Shown: positions 7,358 through 13,134 of the stretch, one piece after another
How the letters are laid out: the number at the start of each line of letters is the position of its first letter
Numbering within the stretch: the stretch's first letter is position 1
NCBI GenBank assembly: GCA_009698045.1
Contig: WLRE01000029.1
Location: forward strand, 1 to 13,134
From: Actinomycetota bacterium
GTDB lineage: Bacteria > Actinomycetota > Actinomycetes > Nanopelagicales > Nanopelagicaceae
Direction of reading: 5' to 3'
DNA: 13,134 bases
Made by a program: the position numbers and the translations under genes
Notes under the pieces: model-generated
What the model was told of the DNA's origin: nothing
What the model saw: the letters and a program-made list of their open reading frames with translations, nothing else
Database searches by the model: none

Positions 7358-7378
7358 CATGAGCGTGCGGCGCTCATG
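7358..7378 (-). promoter_or_regulatory. Perfect hairpin overlapping the upstream-ORF stop codon
   Basis: CATGAGCG and CGCTCATG form a perfect 8-bp stem with a 5-nt CCGCA loop, extended by two pairs past one mismatch. The 5' arm contains the TGA stop of the 11-codon ORF at 7374-7409. No U-run follows, so it is not a simple terminator. A ribosome on the short ORF would have to open it, or be slowed by it. Confidence 0.6.
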
Positions 7379-7409
7379 GGTGTGTTAGTTCCCTTTTAAA
7401 GGAAGACAT
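7374..7409 (-). CDS. Putative 11-residue leader peptide upstream of infB
   Basis: The frame ATG to TGA encodes MSSFKRELTHP. It is preceded by AAGGAG at 7416-7421 with a 6-nt spacer, a better ribosome-binding site than most genes in this window have. The stop codon sits in the 5' arm of a perfect hairpin (7358-7378). The last sense codon is proline; C-terminal Pro before a stop is known to slow termination in bacteria. infB begins 72 nt after the stop. I recognise no family. It may be a regulatory leader peptide controlling infB, or a chance ORF; the strong ribosome-binding site and the hairpin placement favour the former. Confidence 0.4.
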   Translation of the reverse strand: MSSFKRELTHP

Positions 7410-7428
7410 AATTTGCTCCTTCTCATGG

Positions 7429-7445
7429 ACCAGAAATTTTCTGGT
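7429..7445 (-). promoter_or_regulatory. Hairpin upstream of the leader-peptide ribosome-binding site
   Basis: ACCAGAA and TTCTGGT form a perfect stem around a minimal AAT loop on the minus strand (8-bp inverted repeat with one central base). It ends 4 nt before the GAGAAGGAG Shine-Dalgarno region of the short ORF. No U-run follows, so a terminator is unlikely. Its symmetry could also suit protein binding at DNA level. Confidence 0.45.
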
Positions 7446-7449
7446 TCTC

Positions 7450-7478
7450 TTTAAACTTTTACTGCTTGTTGCGACCAA
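7450..7478 (-). promoter_or_regulatory. Weak candidate promoter in the ylxR-infB gap
   Basis: TTGGTC (7473-7478) and TTTAAA (7450-7455) on the minus strand are spaced by exactly 17 nt, just downstream of the ylxR stop. Only the TTG core of the -35 box and four of six -10 positions match. If real, it would give infB-rbfA-truB-ribF a transcript independent of nusA and start right before the first leader hairpin. Confidence 0.25.
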
Positions 7479-7488
7479 GTACCGCCAA

Positions 7489-7731
7489 CTATTTTTGAGC
7501 GAGAAAATCTTTGAGGGAATCTAAATTCAGAGGTGATTCTGACTTCAGCGCCCGCTCAAAGGATTTGCGTTGTACTGCGGTGTCGAAACACCTGCGGTGC
7601 AACCACGCTCCCCGACCTACCTTGCGATTATTCGAGTCTGCAACCACACGGTCACCTTCTCGAACTACACGCAGTAGATCAGTTTTATTCTCTCGCTTTC
7701 GGCAAGCGATGCAGCTACGAATAGGAATCAA
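7489..7731 (-). CDS. ylxR: YlxR family RNA-binding protein (DUF448)
   Basis: YlxR is a small basic nucleic-acid-binding protein nearly always encoded between nusA and infB; reported links are to RNase P and to nucleoid/transcription roles, and its precise job is unsettled. The 80-residue product has the family signatures: paired cysteines in SCIACRKR (C7, C10), KTDLLRVVR, and GRGAWLHRRC (39-48, with C48). The start is the TTG at 7731: between the upstream in-frame stop and the conserved Cys motif there is no ATG or GTG, and GGGGG lies 7 nt before it. ATT would be the only other option. The rare start and the 82-nt gap after nusA suggest low expression relative to its neighbours. Confidence 0.93.
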   Translation of the reverse strand: MIPIRSCIACRKRENKTDLLRVVREGDRVVADSNNRKVGRGAWLHRRCFDTAVQRKSFERALKSESPLNLDSLKDFLAQK

Positions 7732-7794
7732 CCTATTGCCCCCACGCTCACTTTTGCCGGATCGAAAAAATTCAACGTGCCAACCTTACCGCGA

Positions 7795-7807
7795 GCTCGC
7801 TACGAGC
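7795..7807 (-). other. Short hairpin in the nusA-ylxR gap
   Basis: GCTCG and CGAGC form a perfect 5-bp stem with a TAG loop, 6 nt after the nusA stop. It overlaps a 10-nt palindrome GCGAGCTCGC (7791-7800) that could form instead. A T6 run lies further downstream (7766-7771), too far for a terminator. Function unknown. Confidence 0.3.
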
Positions 7808-7813
7808 CGTTAA

Positions 7814-8866
7814 TCAGCCTTCTTGAACTGGGTTCTCTGCGCTGACTTCGCCTTCTTCAAGCGTAATTTCTGGTTCTGGCTTGGGCTTGAGGATTCGCTC
7901 CACGGGGTTATCGGGATGGATATCAATACGCCAGCCGGTTAAGCGAGCGGCTAATCGAGCATTCTGCCCGTCCTTGCCAATAGCGAGTGAGAGTTGGAAA
8001 TCAGGAACGATAACTTTTGCTGATTTGCTTTCGAGATCCACAACTTCACAACTTGTAACACGCGCTGGCGCTAATGCATTGGCAACATATTGAGCAGGGT
8101 CTTCCGACCAATCAATAATGTCAATCTTCTCGCCATTGAGTTCGTCAGTAACGGCTTTAGAACGAGCGCCGTTAGGGCCAATGAGTGCGCCTTTAGGACT
8201 AACACCCGCGCGGAGTGAGCGCACAGAAACTTTTGATCGCGCACCTGCCTCACGTGAAATACCAACGATTTCAACGATGCCATCTTTAAGTTCAGGAACT
8301 TCCAGAGTAAAAAGAGTTTTAACAAGAAGCGGGTGGGTACGCGAGAGTGTGATCTCTGGGCCTTTCTCACCTTGAATCACTGCCACAACGAAAGCCTTGA
8401 TACGCATGCCGTGGGTGTAAGTCTCAGTCGCAACTTGTTCGTTAGGAGGAATCTTTCCTTCCCAGCGACCCAGGTCAACATAAATAATTGTGGAATCTCG
8501 GCCTTGTTGCACAACGCCAGAGATAACATCTCCGACTCGAGCCGAGAACTCTTCAACGATATCGGCATCTTTAGCTGCGCGCATCCGTTCTTTGATCTCG
8601 CGCCGCGTGAGCTTGGTGATCGCCTCGTCAAATCCTTCGGGAGAATCAGTAACAGTCTCAACATAAATGCCCTCTTCATCGAAGACTGGTACGTGAATGA
8701 CAATTTCGCCAGTATCGCGGTTGAGAACTGCGCGTCCTTGCGGTCTTGCTTCCGGAAGTTCGCGATAAGCCTCGGTCACAGAATTTTCGATAGCGCTAAT
8801 CATTTTCTCAAGCGGTATCTGCTTTTCAATGGTAAGTGCAATTAGCGCATCTACATCTACGCTCAT
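7814..8866 (-). CDS. nusA: Transcription termination/antitermination factor NusA
   Basis: NusA binds RNA polymerase and nascent RNA, modulating pausing, termination and antitermination, notably on rRNA operons. The 350-residue product has the NusA N-terminal domain (about 1-108), an S1 domain (about 110-180, GDVISGVVQQ), KH1 (GALIGPNGARSKAVTDELNGEKIDIIDW, from 226) and KH2 (LAIGKDGQNARLAARLTGWRIDI, from 294). It ends with a short acidic tail and lacks the C-terminal repeats of E. coli NusA, as usual for actinobacteria. Its ATG overlaps the rimP stop in an ATGA, indicating translational coupling. The stop is TGA at 7814. Confidence 0.97.
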   Translation of the reverse strand: MSVDVDALIALTIEKQIPLEKMISAIENSVTEAYRELPEARPQGRAVLNRDTGEIVIHVPVFDEEGIYVETVTDSPEGFDEAITKLTRREIKERMRAAKDADIVEEFSARVGDVISGVVQQGRDSTIIYVDLGRWEGKIPPNEQVATETYTHGMRIKAFVVAVIQGEKGPEITLSRTHPLLVKTLFTLEVPELKDGIVEIVGISREAGARSKVSVRSLRAGVSPKGALIGPNGARSKAVTDELNGEKIDIIDWSEDPAQYVANALAPARVTSCEVVDLESKSAKVIVPDFQLSLAIGKDGQNARLAARLTGWRIDIHPDNPVERILKPKPEPEITLEEGEVSAENPVQEG

Positions 8867-9345
8867 TCTGCATCCTCGTCAACATCAGCCGATTTAACGG
8901 TTGATTTAAATTCAATTTCAATAAGTGCCTTTTTAATATCGCTGTAGTTAAGGGTCTTCGCTCCGACTGCAACGCCTGAATCTGATGCTTGACCAATACG
9001 TCCTTCGACAATAGTTCCATCATTCATGGTTGCTTTGACAAGTCGATCTAGATTCTTGCGCCAGTGGCGTGGTTCGGTCAGCGGACGATCAACACCAGGC
9101 GAGGTAACTTCCAAAGTGAATGGTGTTTCGCCCAGTGCGCCCAACGTCTCAATCACTTCTGAGATTTCGCGGGATACAGCAGTGACTTGATCCAAATTTA
9201 AATGCTTCTCGTTATCGACAATTACGGTGACCATGCGGCTCTTGCCCACAGGTGTGACGGTGACTTCTTCGAGGTAATTGCCGCTCGCCTCAACTATCGG
9301 GCGGATTGCGGTGGTGATTTCTTCTATAACTGACTGTTGCGTCAT
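8863..9345 (-). CDS. rimP: Ribosome maturation factor RimP
   Basis: RimP helps assemble the 30S subunit, acting early on the 3' domain. The 160-residue product shows the alpha/beta N-terminal domain, the family hallmark EVTSPGVDRPL (79-89), then an Sm-like C-terminal domain (about 91-150) and an acidic tail (KSADVDEDAE). The start ATG 9345 has AAGGA 6 nt upstream. It is directly followed by nusA with a 4-nt overlap, the near-universal rimP-nusA pairing. A 43-nt gap with no terminator-like structure separates it from the permease gene, so it may be transcribed through from proS; no convincing promoter is visible immediately upstream. Confidence 0.96.
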   Translation of the reverse strand: MTQQSVIEEITTAIRPIVEASGNYLEEVTVTPVGKSRMVTVIVDNEKHLNLDQVTAVSREISEVIETLGALGETPFTLEVTSPGVDRPLTEPRHWRKNLDRLVKATMNDGTIVEGRIGQASDSGVAVGAKTLNYSDIKKALIEIEFKSTVKSADVDEDAE

Positions 9346-9388
9346 GCCTTGTCCTTACTCTATTTAGTTGTTATTAAGTTGTGCCCTG

Positions 9389-10156
9389 CTAATTAATGAG
9401 CCAATCATAACCCACTTTTGCAATGAGAATTGACGTCACCAGCAAGAATGCTTTGCGCACCAATGGCGATCCGCCACGGATGGCTAATCGCGCACCGATA
9501 ATTGCGCCCGTGACATTTGCAATAGCCAAGAGCAAGCCAAGCTTCCACCAGATATGTCCAGTGATTTGGAAGGAGGCAATCGCACCAAAATTTGTCGCAA
9601 TATTGACGAGTTTTGCAGTTGCCGAAGCTTTGAGAAAGGCATACCCCACGAGACCAACCAAGATAAATACTAAGAAAGTTCCCGTACCCGGTCCGAATAT
9701 TCCATCATAGAAACCAATAACAGTGCCACAGAGCAGGAGTAGGAAGTGTTGCTTACGTGGTGAGAAGCGCAGATGCTCGTTCATTCCAAGGTCAGGTTTC
9801 TTCCAGGTATAGATAGCTACTGAAATCAGCAGGACCACAATAAGTGGACGGAAGAAATCCTTAGGAAACGAGGCAGCCAATCGTGCGCCCATTATGGATC
9901 CGAGAAAAGCTGGTACGCCCATGTAAAGAGTGGCGCGCAAGTCTGGCTTTACCTTTTTAAAGTAGGCAAAGGCGGCAGAACTTGTACCGAAGATAGATGG
10001 AACTTTATTAGTGCCAAGAATCATCGGTATCGGCTTATCTGAAATTCCAATCAGAAGCGCTGGGAGTTGTATTAGTCCCCCGCCGCCTGCCATCGCATCT
10101 ATGAATCCTGCAGATCCAGCGGCCAGCGCAAGAAAGATTGCGGTGGTGACTGACAC
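9389..10156 (-). CDS. TauE/SafE family (DUF81) membrane permease
   Basis: This is a 255-residue polytopic membrane protein of the TauE/SafE family, whose studied members move sulfite, sulfonates or other organic anions. The family signature appears twice, as expected from its internal duplication: GFIDAMAGGGGLIQLPALL (17-35) and GFYDGIFGPGTGTFL (148-162), with matching GARLA segments at 90-94 and 221-225. Hydrophobic stretches suggest about 7-8 membrane segments. The substrate cannot be read from sequence, and no sulfur-metabolism gene is nearby. The start is GTG at 10156, 6 nt after the proS stop, with no good Shine-Dalgarno, so it is probably coupled to proS. It is the one gene that is not part of the usual cluster and may have been inserted, though its base composition does not look foreign. 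Confidence 0.9.
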   Translation of the reverse strand: MSVTTAIFLALAAGSAGFIDAMAGGGGLIQLPALLIGISDKPIPMILGTNKVPSIFGTSSAAFAYFKKVKPDLRATLYMGVPAFLGSIMGARLAASFPKDFFRPLIVVLLISVAIYTWKKPDLGMNEHLRFSPRKQHFLLLLCGTVIGFYDGIFGPGTGTFLVFILVGLVGYAFLKASATAKLVNIATNFGAIASFQITGHIWWKLGLLLAIANVTGAIIGARLAIRGGSPLVRKAFLLVTSILIAKVGYDWLIN

Positions 10157-10162
10157 GAAAAG

Positions 10163-11893
10163 TTAAGCCTGGGTAACGGTAGAAATAATTGTTGCAAGTG
10201 CGGAAGCTAGAGCGAACTCACTCTTCTCGCCACTCTTACGATCTCTAAATTCAACTTTGCCATCCGCCAAACCTTTACCGACAACCATGATGAATGGGAT
10301 ACCAATGAGTTCAGCATCTTTGAATTTAACGCCGGGACTGGCATCGCGGCGGTCATCTAACATCACGCGCAGACCTGCAGCTTCTAGATCGTGTGCAAAT
10401 TTCTCGGCCACATTAAAGGGTTCATCATCTTTGCCCGTAGCAACAATATGAATATCGGCAGGTGCAACTTCACGCGGCCAGCAGAGTCCCATCTCGTCGT
10501 AGGTCTGTTCTGCAATTGCAGCAACTGCGCGTGAAACACCGATGCCATAAGAGCCCATCGTCACAACTTTAGATTTTCCATCTTTATCTAAAACCGTGAG
10601 ATCAAGCGCCTCTGCATACTTGCGACCAAGTTGGAAGATATGTCCAATCTCGATGGCCCGATCAATAATTACTGGCGTTGCGCATTCTGGACATAAATCC
10701 CCAGCTTTTACTTCAGCAGATTCGATAAAAGCATCTATCGCAAAGTCGCGCCCGTGAGTAACAAAACGAACGTGCTTATCTCTCTGATTAGCACCGGTAA
10801 TCCAGTGCGAGCCAATAACAACTCGAGGATCTGCATAAAGCGTGAGACCTAGCTTCTTCGCATCTTGTGGTCCTACATAACCCTTAACTAGCCCTGGGTG
10901 CTGAGCAAAATCTGCATCTTCAAAGAGGCGAAGCTCTTGAACTCCAGGCAAGTTTGCTTGCAGACGCTTGAGGTCTACCTCACGATCGCCCGGTACTAAT
11001 ACTGAGATTGCCTTACCATCTGCAACAAGCAGCACATTCTTTAGCGTATCGCTCGCAGTATGGCCTGGCCCAAAGGTGGAATTAAGCAGATCTACAAGTG
11101 AATCAATAGTTGGTGTATTCGGTGAATCAAATACATCCATCGCAGCTGGTGCATCACCTGAATATGCAGCGACTTTAGTGACCATCGCTTCAACGTTTGC
11201 GGCATAGCCACACTTCTCACAGAGAACATAGGTGTCTTCACCGGTAGGACATGGAGCCAAGAATTCTTCTGAACGAGAACCACCCATCGCGCCAGAGACT
11301 GCAGAAACGATGTTGTAGTTCATTCCTAGGCGAGAGAAAGTTTTTTCGTAGGCAACGCGGTGTTTATCGTATGACACTGCTAAACCGGCGTCATCAAGAT
11401 CAAAGGAGTAGGAATCCTTCATGACGAATTCGCGACCTCGAATAATTCCAGAACGTGGACGAGTCTCATCGCGATACTTGGTCTGAATTTGATAGATAGA
11501 AAGTGGAAGATCTTTATATGAGGAGTACTCGCCTTTCACCATTAGAGTAAACATCTCTTCATGTGTAGGACCTAGTAAATAGTCATTGCCGCGGCGATCT
11601 TGTAAACGAAAGAGATCACTACCGTATTCACTCCAGCGATTAGTCGTCTCGTAAGGCTCGCGAGGAAGAAGCGCTGGGAAGTGAACTTCTTGAAATCCAG
11701 CCGCATCCATCTCTTCTCGGACAATGCGTTCGATATTTCGAAGTGTGATGTATCCCAGTGGCAACCAGGCATAAATTCCAGCAGCAACTCTGCGCACATA
11801 TCCTGCGCGAACTAAGAGCTTATGGCTAGCGACCTCTGCATCGGCTGGATCATCACGAAGGGTGCGAAGGAGCAAGGTCGACATACGTAGCAT
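10163..11893 (-). CDS. proS: Prolyl-tRNA synthetase (bacterial type)
   Basis: ProRS charges tRNA-Pro with proline. The 576-residue product is the bacterial form with an inserted editing domain. Seen in order: N-terminal helices (LRDDPADAEVASHKLLVRAG), class II motif 2 (YRDETRPRSGIIRGREFVMKD, 140-160), the INS editing domain (about 232-395), class II motif 3 (GSYGIGVSRAVAA, 447-459) and the anticodon-binding domain (from about 480, DDRRDASPGVKFKDAELIGIP). Two CxxC pairs flank the editing domain (C225/C228 and C401/C404) and may form a metal site. I chose ATG 11893 because AAGG lies 7 nt upstream and the RMSTL start fits relatives; ATG 11884 is the alternative. It lies 51 nt after ispG. Confidence 0.97.
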   Translation of the reverse strand: MLRMSTLLLRTLRDDPADAEVASHKLLVRAGYVRRVAAGIYAWLPLGYITLRNIERIVREEMDAAGFQEVHFPALLPREPYETTNRWSEYGSDLFRLQDRRGNDYLLGPTHEEMFTLMVKGEYSSYKDLPLSIYQIQTKYRDETRPRSGIIRGREFVMKDSYSFDLDDAGLAVSYDKHRVAYEKTFSRLGMNYNIVSAVSGAMGGSRSEEFLAPCPTGEDTYVLCEKCGYAANVEAMVTKVAAYSGDAPAAMDVFDSPNTPTIDSLVDLLNSTFGPGHTASDTLKNVLLVADGKAISVLVPGDREVDLKRLQANLPGVQELRLFEDADFAQHPGLVKGYVGPQDAKKLGLTLYADPRVVIGSHWITGANQRDKHVRFVTHGRDFAIDAFIESAEVKAGDLCPECATPVIIDRAIEIGHIFQLGRKYAEALDLTVLDKDGKSKVVTMGSYGIGVSRAVAAIAEQTYDEMGLCWPREVAPADIHIVATGKDDEPFNVAEKFAHDLEAAGLRVMLDDRRDASPGVKFKDAELIGIPFIMVVGKGLADGKVEFRDRKSGEKSEFALASALATIISTVTQA

Positions 11894-11944
11894 GTGAGAA
11901 CCTTACCGAAAGAAAAATTGCTTCGTTCGTATTACCGCTTAGAT

Positions 11945-13096
11945 TTAAGAGGTGGTAACACTTGGAGAGCCAGAAGCTACGCCTGCTGCTTCCATCTCTT
12001 CTGCTAAACGCATCGCCTCTTCGATAAGAGTTTCAACAATTTGGCTTTCAGGTACTGTCTTTATGACTTCGCCCTTTACAAAGATTTGACCCTTGCCGTT
12101 GCCTGAAGCAACACCAAGATCAGCCTCGCGCGCTTCACCGGGACCGTTAACGACACAACCCATCACAGCGACTCGAAGTGGAACAGTCATTCCCTGTAAT
12201 CCTGCTTGAACTTTCTCGGCCAAGGTATAGACATCTACTTGTGCGCGACCACAAGATGGGCAAGAGACAATTTCGAGCTTGCGCTGGCGAAGATTGAGAG
12301 ATTCGAGGATTGAAATTCCAACCTTGACTTCTTCAACTGGTGGAGCGGAGAGCGAGACGCGAATGGTGTCGCCGATTCCTTCAGCAAGAAGAATGCCGAA
12401 CGCGGTCGCAGATTTAATGGTTCCCTGGAAGAAGGGACCCGCCTCGGTAACGCCAAGGTGCAATGGATAATCGCACTTAGCCGCAAGAATTCGATAAGCC
12501 TGAACCATTGTGACGGGATCGTGGTGCTTTACTGAAATCTTGATATCGCTAAAACCATGCTCTTCAAAGAGTGATGCTTCCCAGAGTGCGGACTCAGCTA
12601 GAGCTTCAGGTGTTGCCTTGCCATACTTTGCAAGTAGGCGTGGATCGAGTGAACCGGCATTAACGCCGATACGAATAGGAATTCCTGCATCTCCTGCAGC
12701 TTTAGCTACTTCCTTTACTTTGTCGTCAAATTGTTTGATGTTGCCAGGGTTAACACGCACTGCGGCGCAACCTGCATCAATCGCGGCAAAAATATATTTT
12801 GGCTGAAAATGAATATCAGCGATCACTGGAATCTGAGATTTCTTAGCAATCTGTGAGAGCGCATCAGCATCATCTTGGCTGGGAACTGCAACGCGAACAA
12901 TTTGGCAACCAGATGCAGTGAGCTCTGCAATTTGTTGCAAGGTGCTATTCACATCTGCAGTCAGAGTGGTGCACATGGATTGCACTGAGACTGGGGCATC
13001 TCCACCAACTAGAACACTTCCTACTTTGAGCTGCTTACTCTTGCGACGAGGCGCGAGAGTTGGAGGTGGCGCTGAAGGCATTCCAAGATTAACCAT
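11945..13096 (-). CDS. ispG: (E)-4-hydroxy-3-methylbut-2-enyl-diphosphate synthase (IspG/GcpE)
   Basis: IspG is the [4Fe-4S] enzyme of the methylerythritol phosphate pathway that reductively opens the cyclic diphosphate MEcPP to HMBPP, feeding isoprenoid synthesis. The 383-residue product has the TIM-barrel part (VSVQSMCTT near 37-44, VIADIHFQP 91-99, VRVNPGNI 113-120) and the C-terminal cluster domain with ligands C279, C282 (CPSCGR), C314 (GCVVNGPGEA) and E321. It is the compact bacterial form without the plant/Chlamydia insert. The start ATG 13096 is preceded by only a weak GGA. In actinobacteria it commonly follows dxr and a site-2 protease gene and precedes proS; the first two would lie beyond the right edge. 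Confidence 0.97.
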   Translation of the reverse strand: MVNLGMPSAPPPTLAPRRKSKQLKVGSVLVGGDAPVSVQSMCTTLTADVNSTLQQIAELTASGCQIVRVAVPSQDDADALSQIAKKSQIPVIADIHFQPKYIFAAIDAGCAAVRVNPGNIKQFDDKVKEVAKAAGDAGIPIRIGVNAGSLDPRLLAKYGKATPEALAESALWEASLFEEHGFSDIKISVKHHDPVTMVQAYRILAAKCDYPLHLGVTEAGPFFQGTIKSATAFGILLAEGIGDTIRVSLSAPPVEEVKVGISILESLNLRQRKLEIVSCPSCGRAQVDVYTLAEKVQAGLQGMTVPLRVAVMGCVVNGPGEAREADLGVASGNGKGQIFVKGEVIKTVPESQIVETLIEEAMRLAEEMEAAGVASGSPSVTTS

Positions 13097-13115
13097 GTCC
13101 GTATTCTGCCCTAAC

Positions 13116-13121
13116 TTTATA
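13116..13121 (-). promoter_or_regulatory. Possible -10 box upstream of ispG
   Basis: TATAAA on the minus strand lies 19 nt before the ispG start and would give a very short leader of roughly 10 nt. A matching -35 box would fall outside the window, so this cannot be judged further. It may equally be AT-rich spacer after an upstream gene. Confidence 0.2.
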
Positions 13122-13134
13122 AATTGAGTTGTAC

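Noticed and set aside
7385..7426. Overlapping 13-codon frame starting at ATG 7426 in the infB leader
   Set aside because: It has no Shine-Dalgarno; the AAGGAG lies inside it and serves the ATG at 7409.
7358..7445. Hairpins in the infB leader as intrinsic terminators
   Set aside because: None is followed by a U-run.
7766..7771. T6 run in the nusA-ylxR gap as a terminator
   Set aside because: No stem ends next to the run; the nearest hairpin is more than 20 nt upstream.
8333..8845. 170-codon plus-strand frame opposite nusA
   Set aside because: It lies fully antisense to a clear nusA, shows no recognisable domain and has no ribosome-binding support; other long plus-strand frames (7-459, 2933-3463, 3478-3978, 4437-4805, 6808-7284) fail for the same reason.
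9402..9407. TATGAT near the permease 3' end as a rimP promoter
   Set aside because: The -10 match is good, but it lies in coding sequence and no -35 box is found 16-18 nt upstream.
1..13134. CRISPR array, tRNA, rRNA, insertion sequence or phage genes
   Set aside because: No spaced direct repeats, cloverleaf, transposase motif or terminal inverted repeats were found; the only tandem repeat is inside infB.

Overview
The window is a stretch of bacterial chromosome in which every supported gene lies on the minus strand. Reading in the direction of transcription (right to left), the order is ispG, proS, a TauE/SafE-type permease, rimP, nusA, ylxR, infB, rbfA, truB, ribF, rpsO and pnp, which runs off the left edge. 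This is the classic actinobacterial transcription/translation cluster. The protein sequences also look actinobacterial: a short NusA without C-terminal acidic repeats, the NusA KH1 wording, the ProRS and PNPase N-termini, and a Gly/Pro/Arg-rich IF2 linker. The base composition is far less GC-rich than in Streptomyces or Mycobacterium, gaps are short, and two genes often found in the cluster (a DUF503 gene between infB and rbfA, and a DHH-phosphoesterase gene between rbfA and truB) are absent. My inference is a streamlined, low-GC planktonic actinobacterium of the acI / Nanopelagicales kind; this is not proven.

Region by region: 11945-13096 holds ispG (isoprenoid synthesis). 10163-11893 holds proS, followed 6 nt later by a small membrane permease (9389-10156), the only accessory-looking gene. 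8863-9345 and 7814-8866 are rimP and nusA, overlapping by ATGA. 7489-7731 is ylxR, starting at TTG. After a 187-nt structured gap come infB (4578-7301), rbfA (4161-4574), truB (3279-4151) and ribF (2396-3274), packed with gaps of 3-9 nt. rpsO (1986-2255) has its own 140-nt leader, and pnp (from 1808 leftwards) has a strongly structured leader that fits the known Actino-pnp motif.

The genes work together in making and maintaining the translation machinery: 30S maturation (RimP, RbfA, S15), transcription elongation/antitermination (NusA), initiation (IF2), tRNA modification (TruB), tRNA charging (ProRS), flavin cofactor supply (RibF) and RNA turnover (PNPase).

The most interesting non-coding signals are in three gaps. 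The ylxR-infB gap carries an 11-codon upstream ORF with a consensus Shine-Dalgarno, whose stop codon is buried in a perfect 8-bp hairpin, flanked by two other hairpins. The rpsO-pnp gap carries a closed multi-hairpin element plus a separate hairpin next to the pnp start. The ribF-rpsO gap has two hairpins just upstream of the S15 start, possibly an S15 autoregulatory leader. I see no tRNA, rRNA, insertion sequence, CRISPR array or phage gene, and no stretch over 300 bases without a gene.
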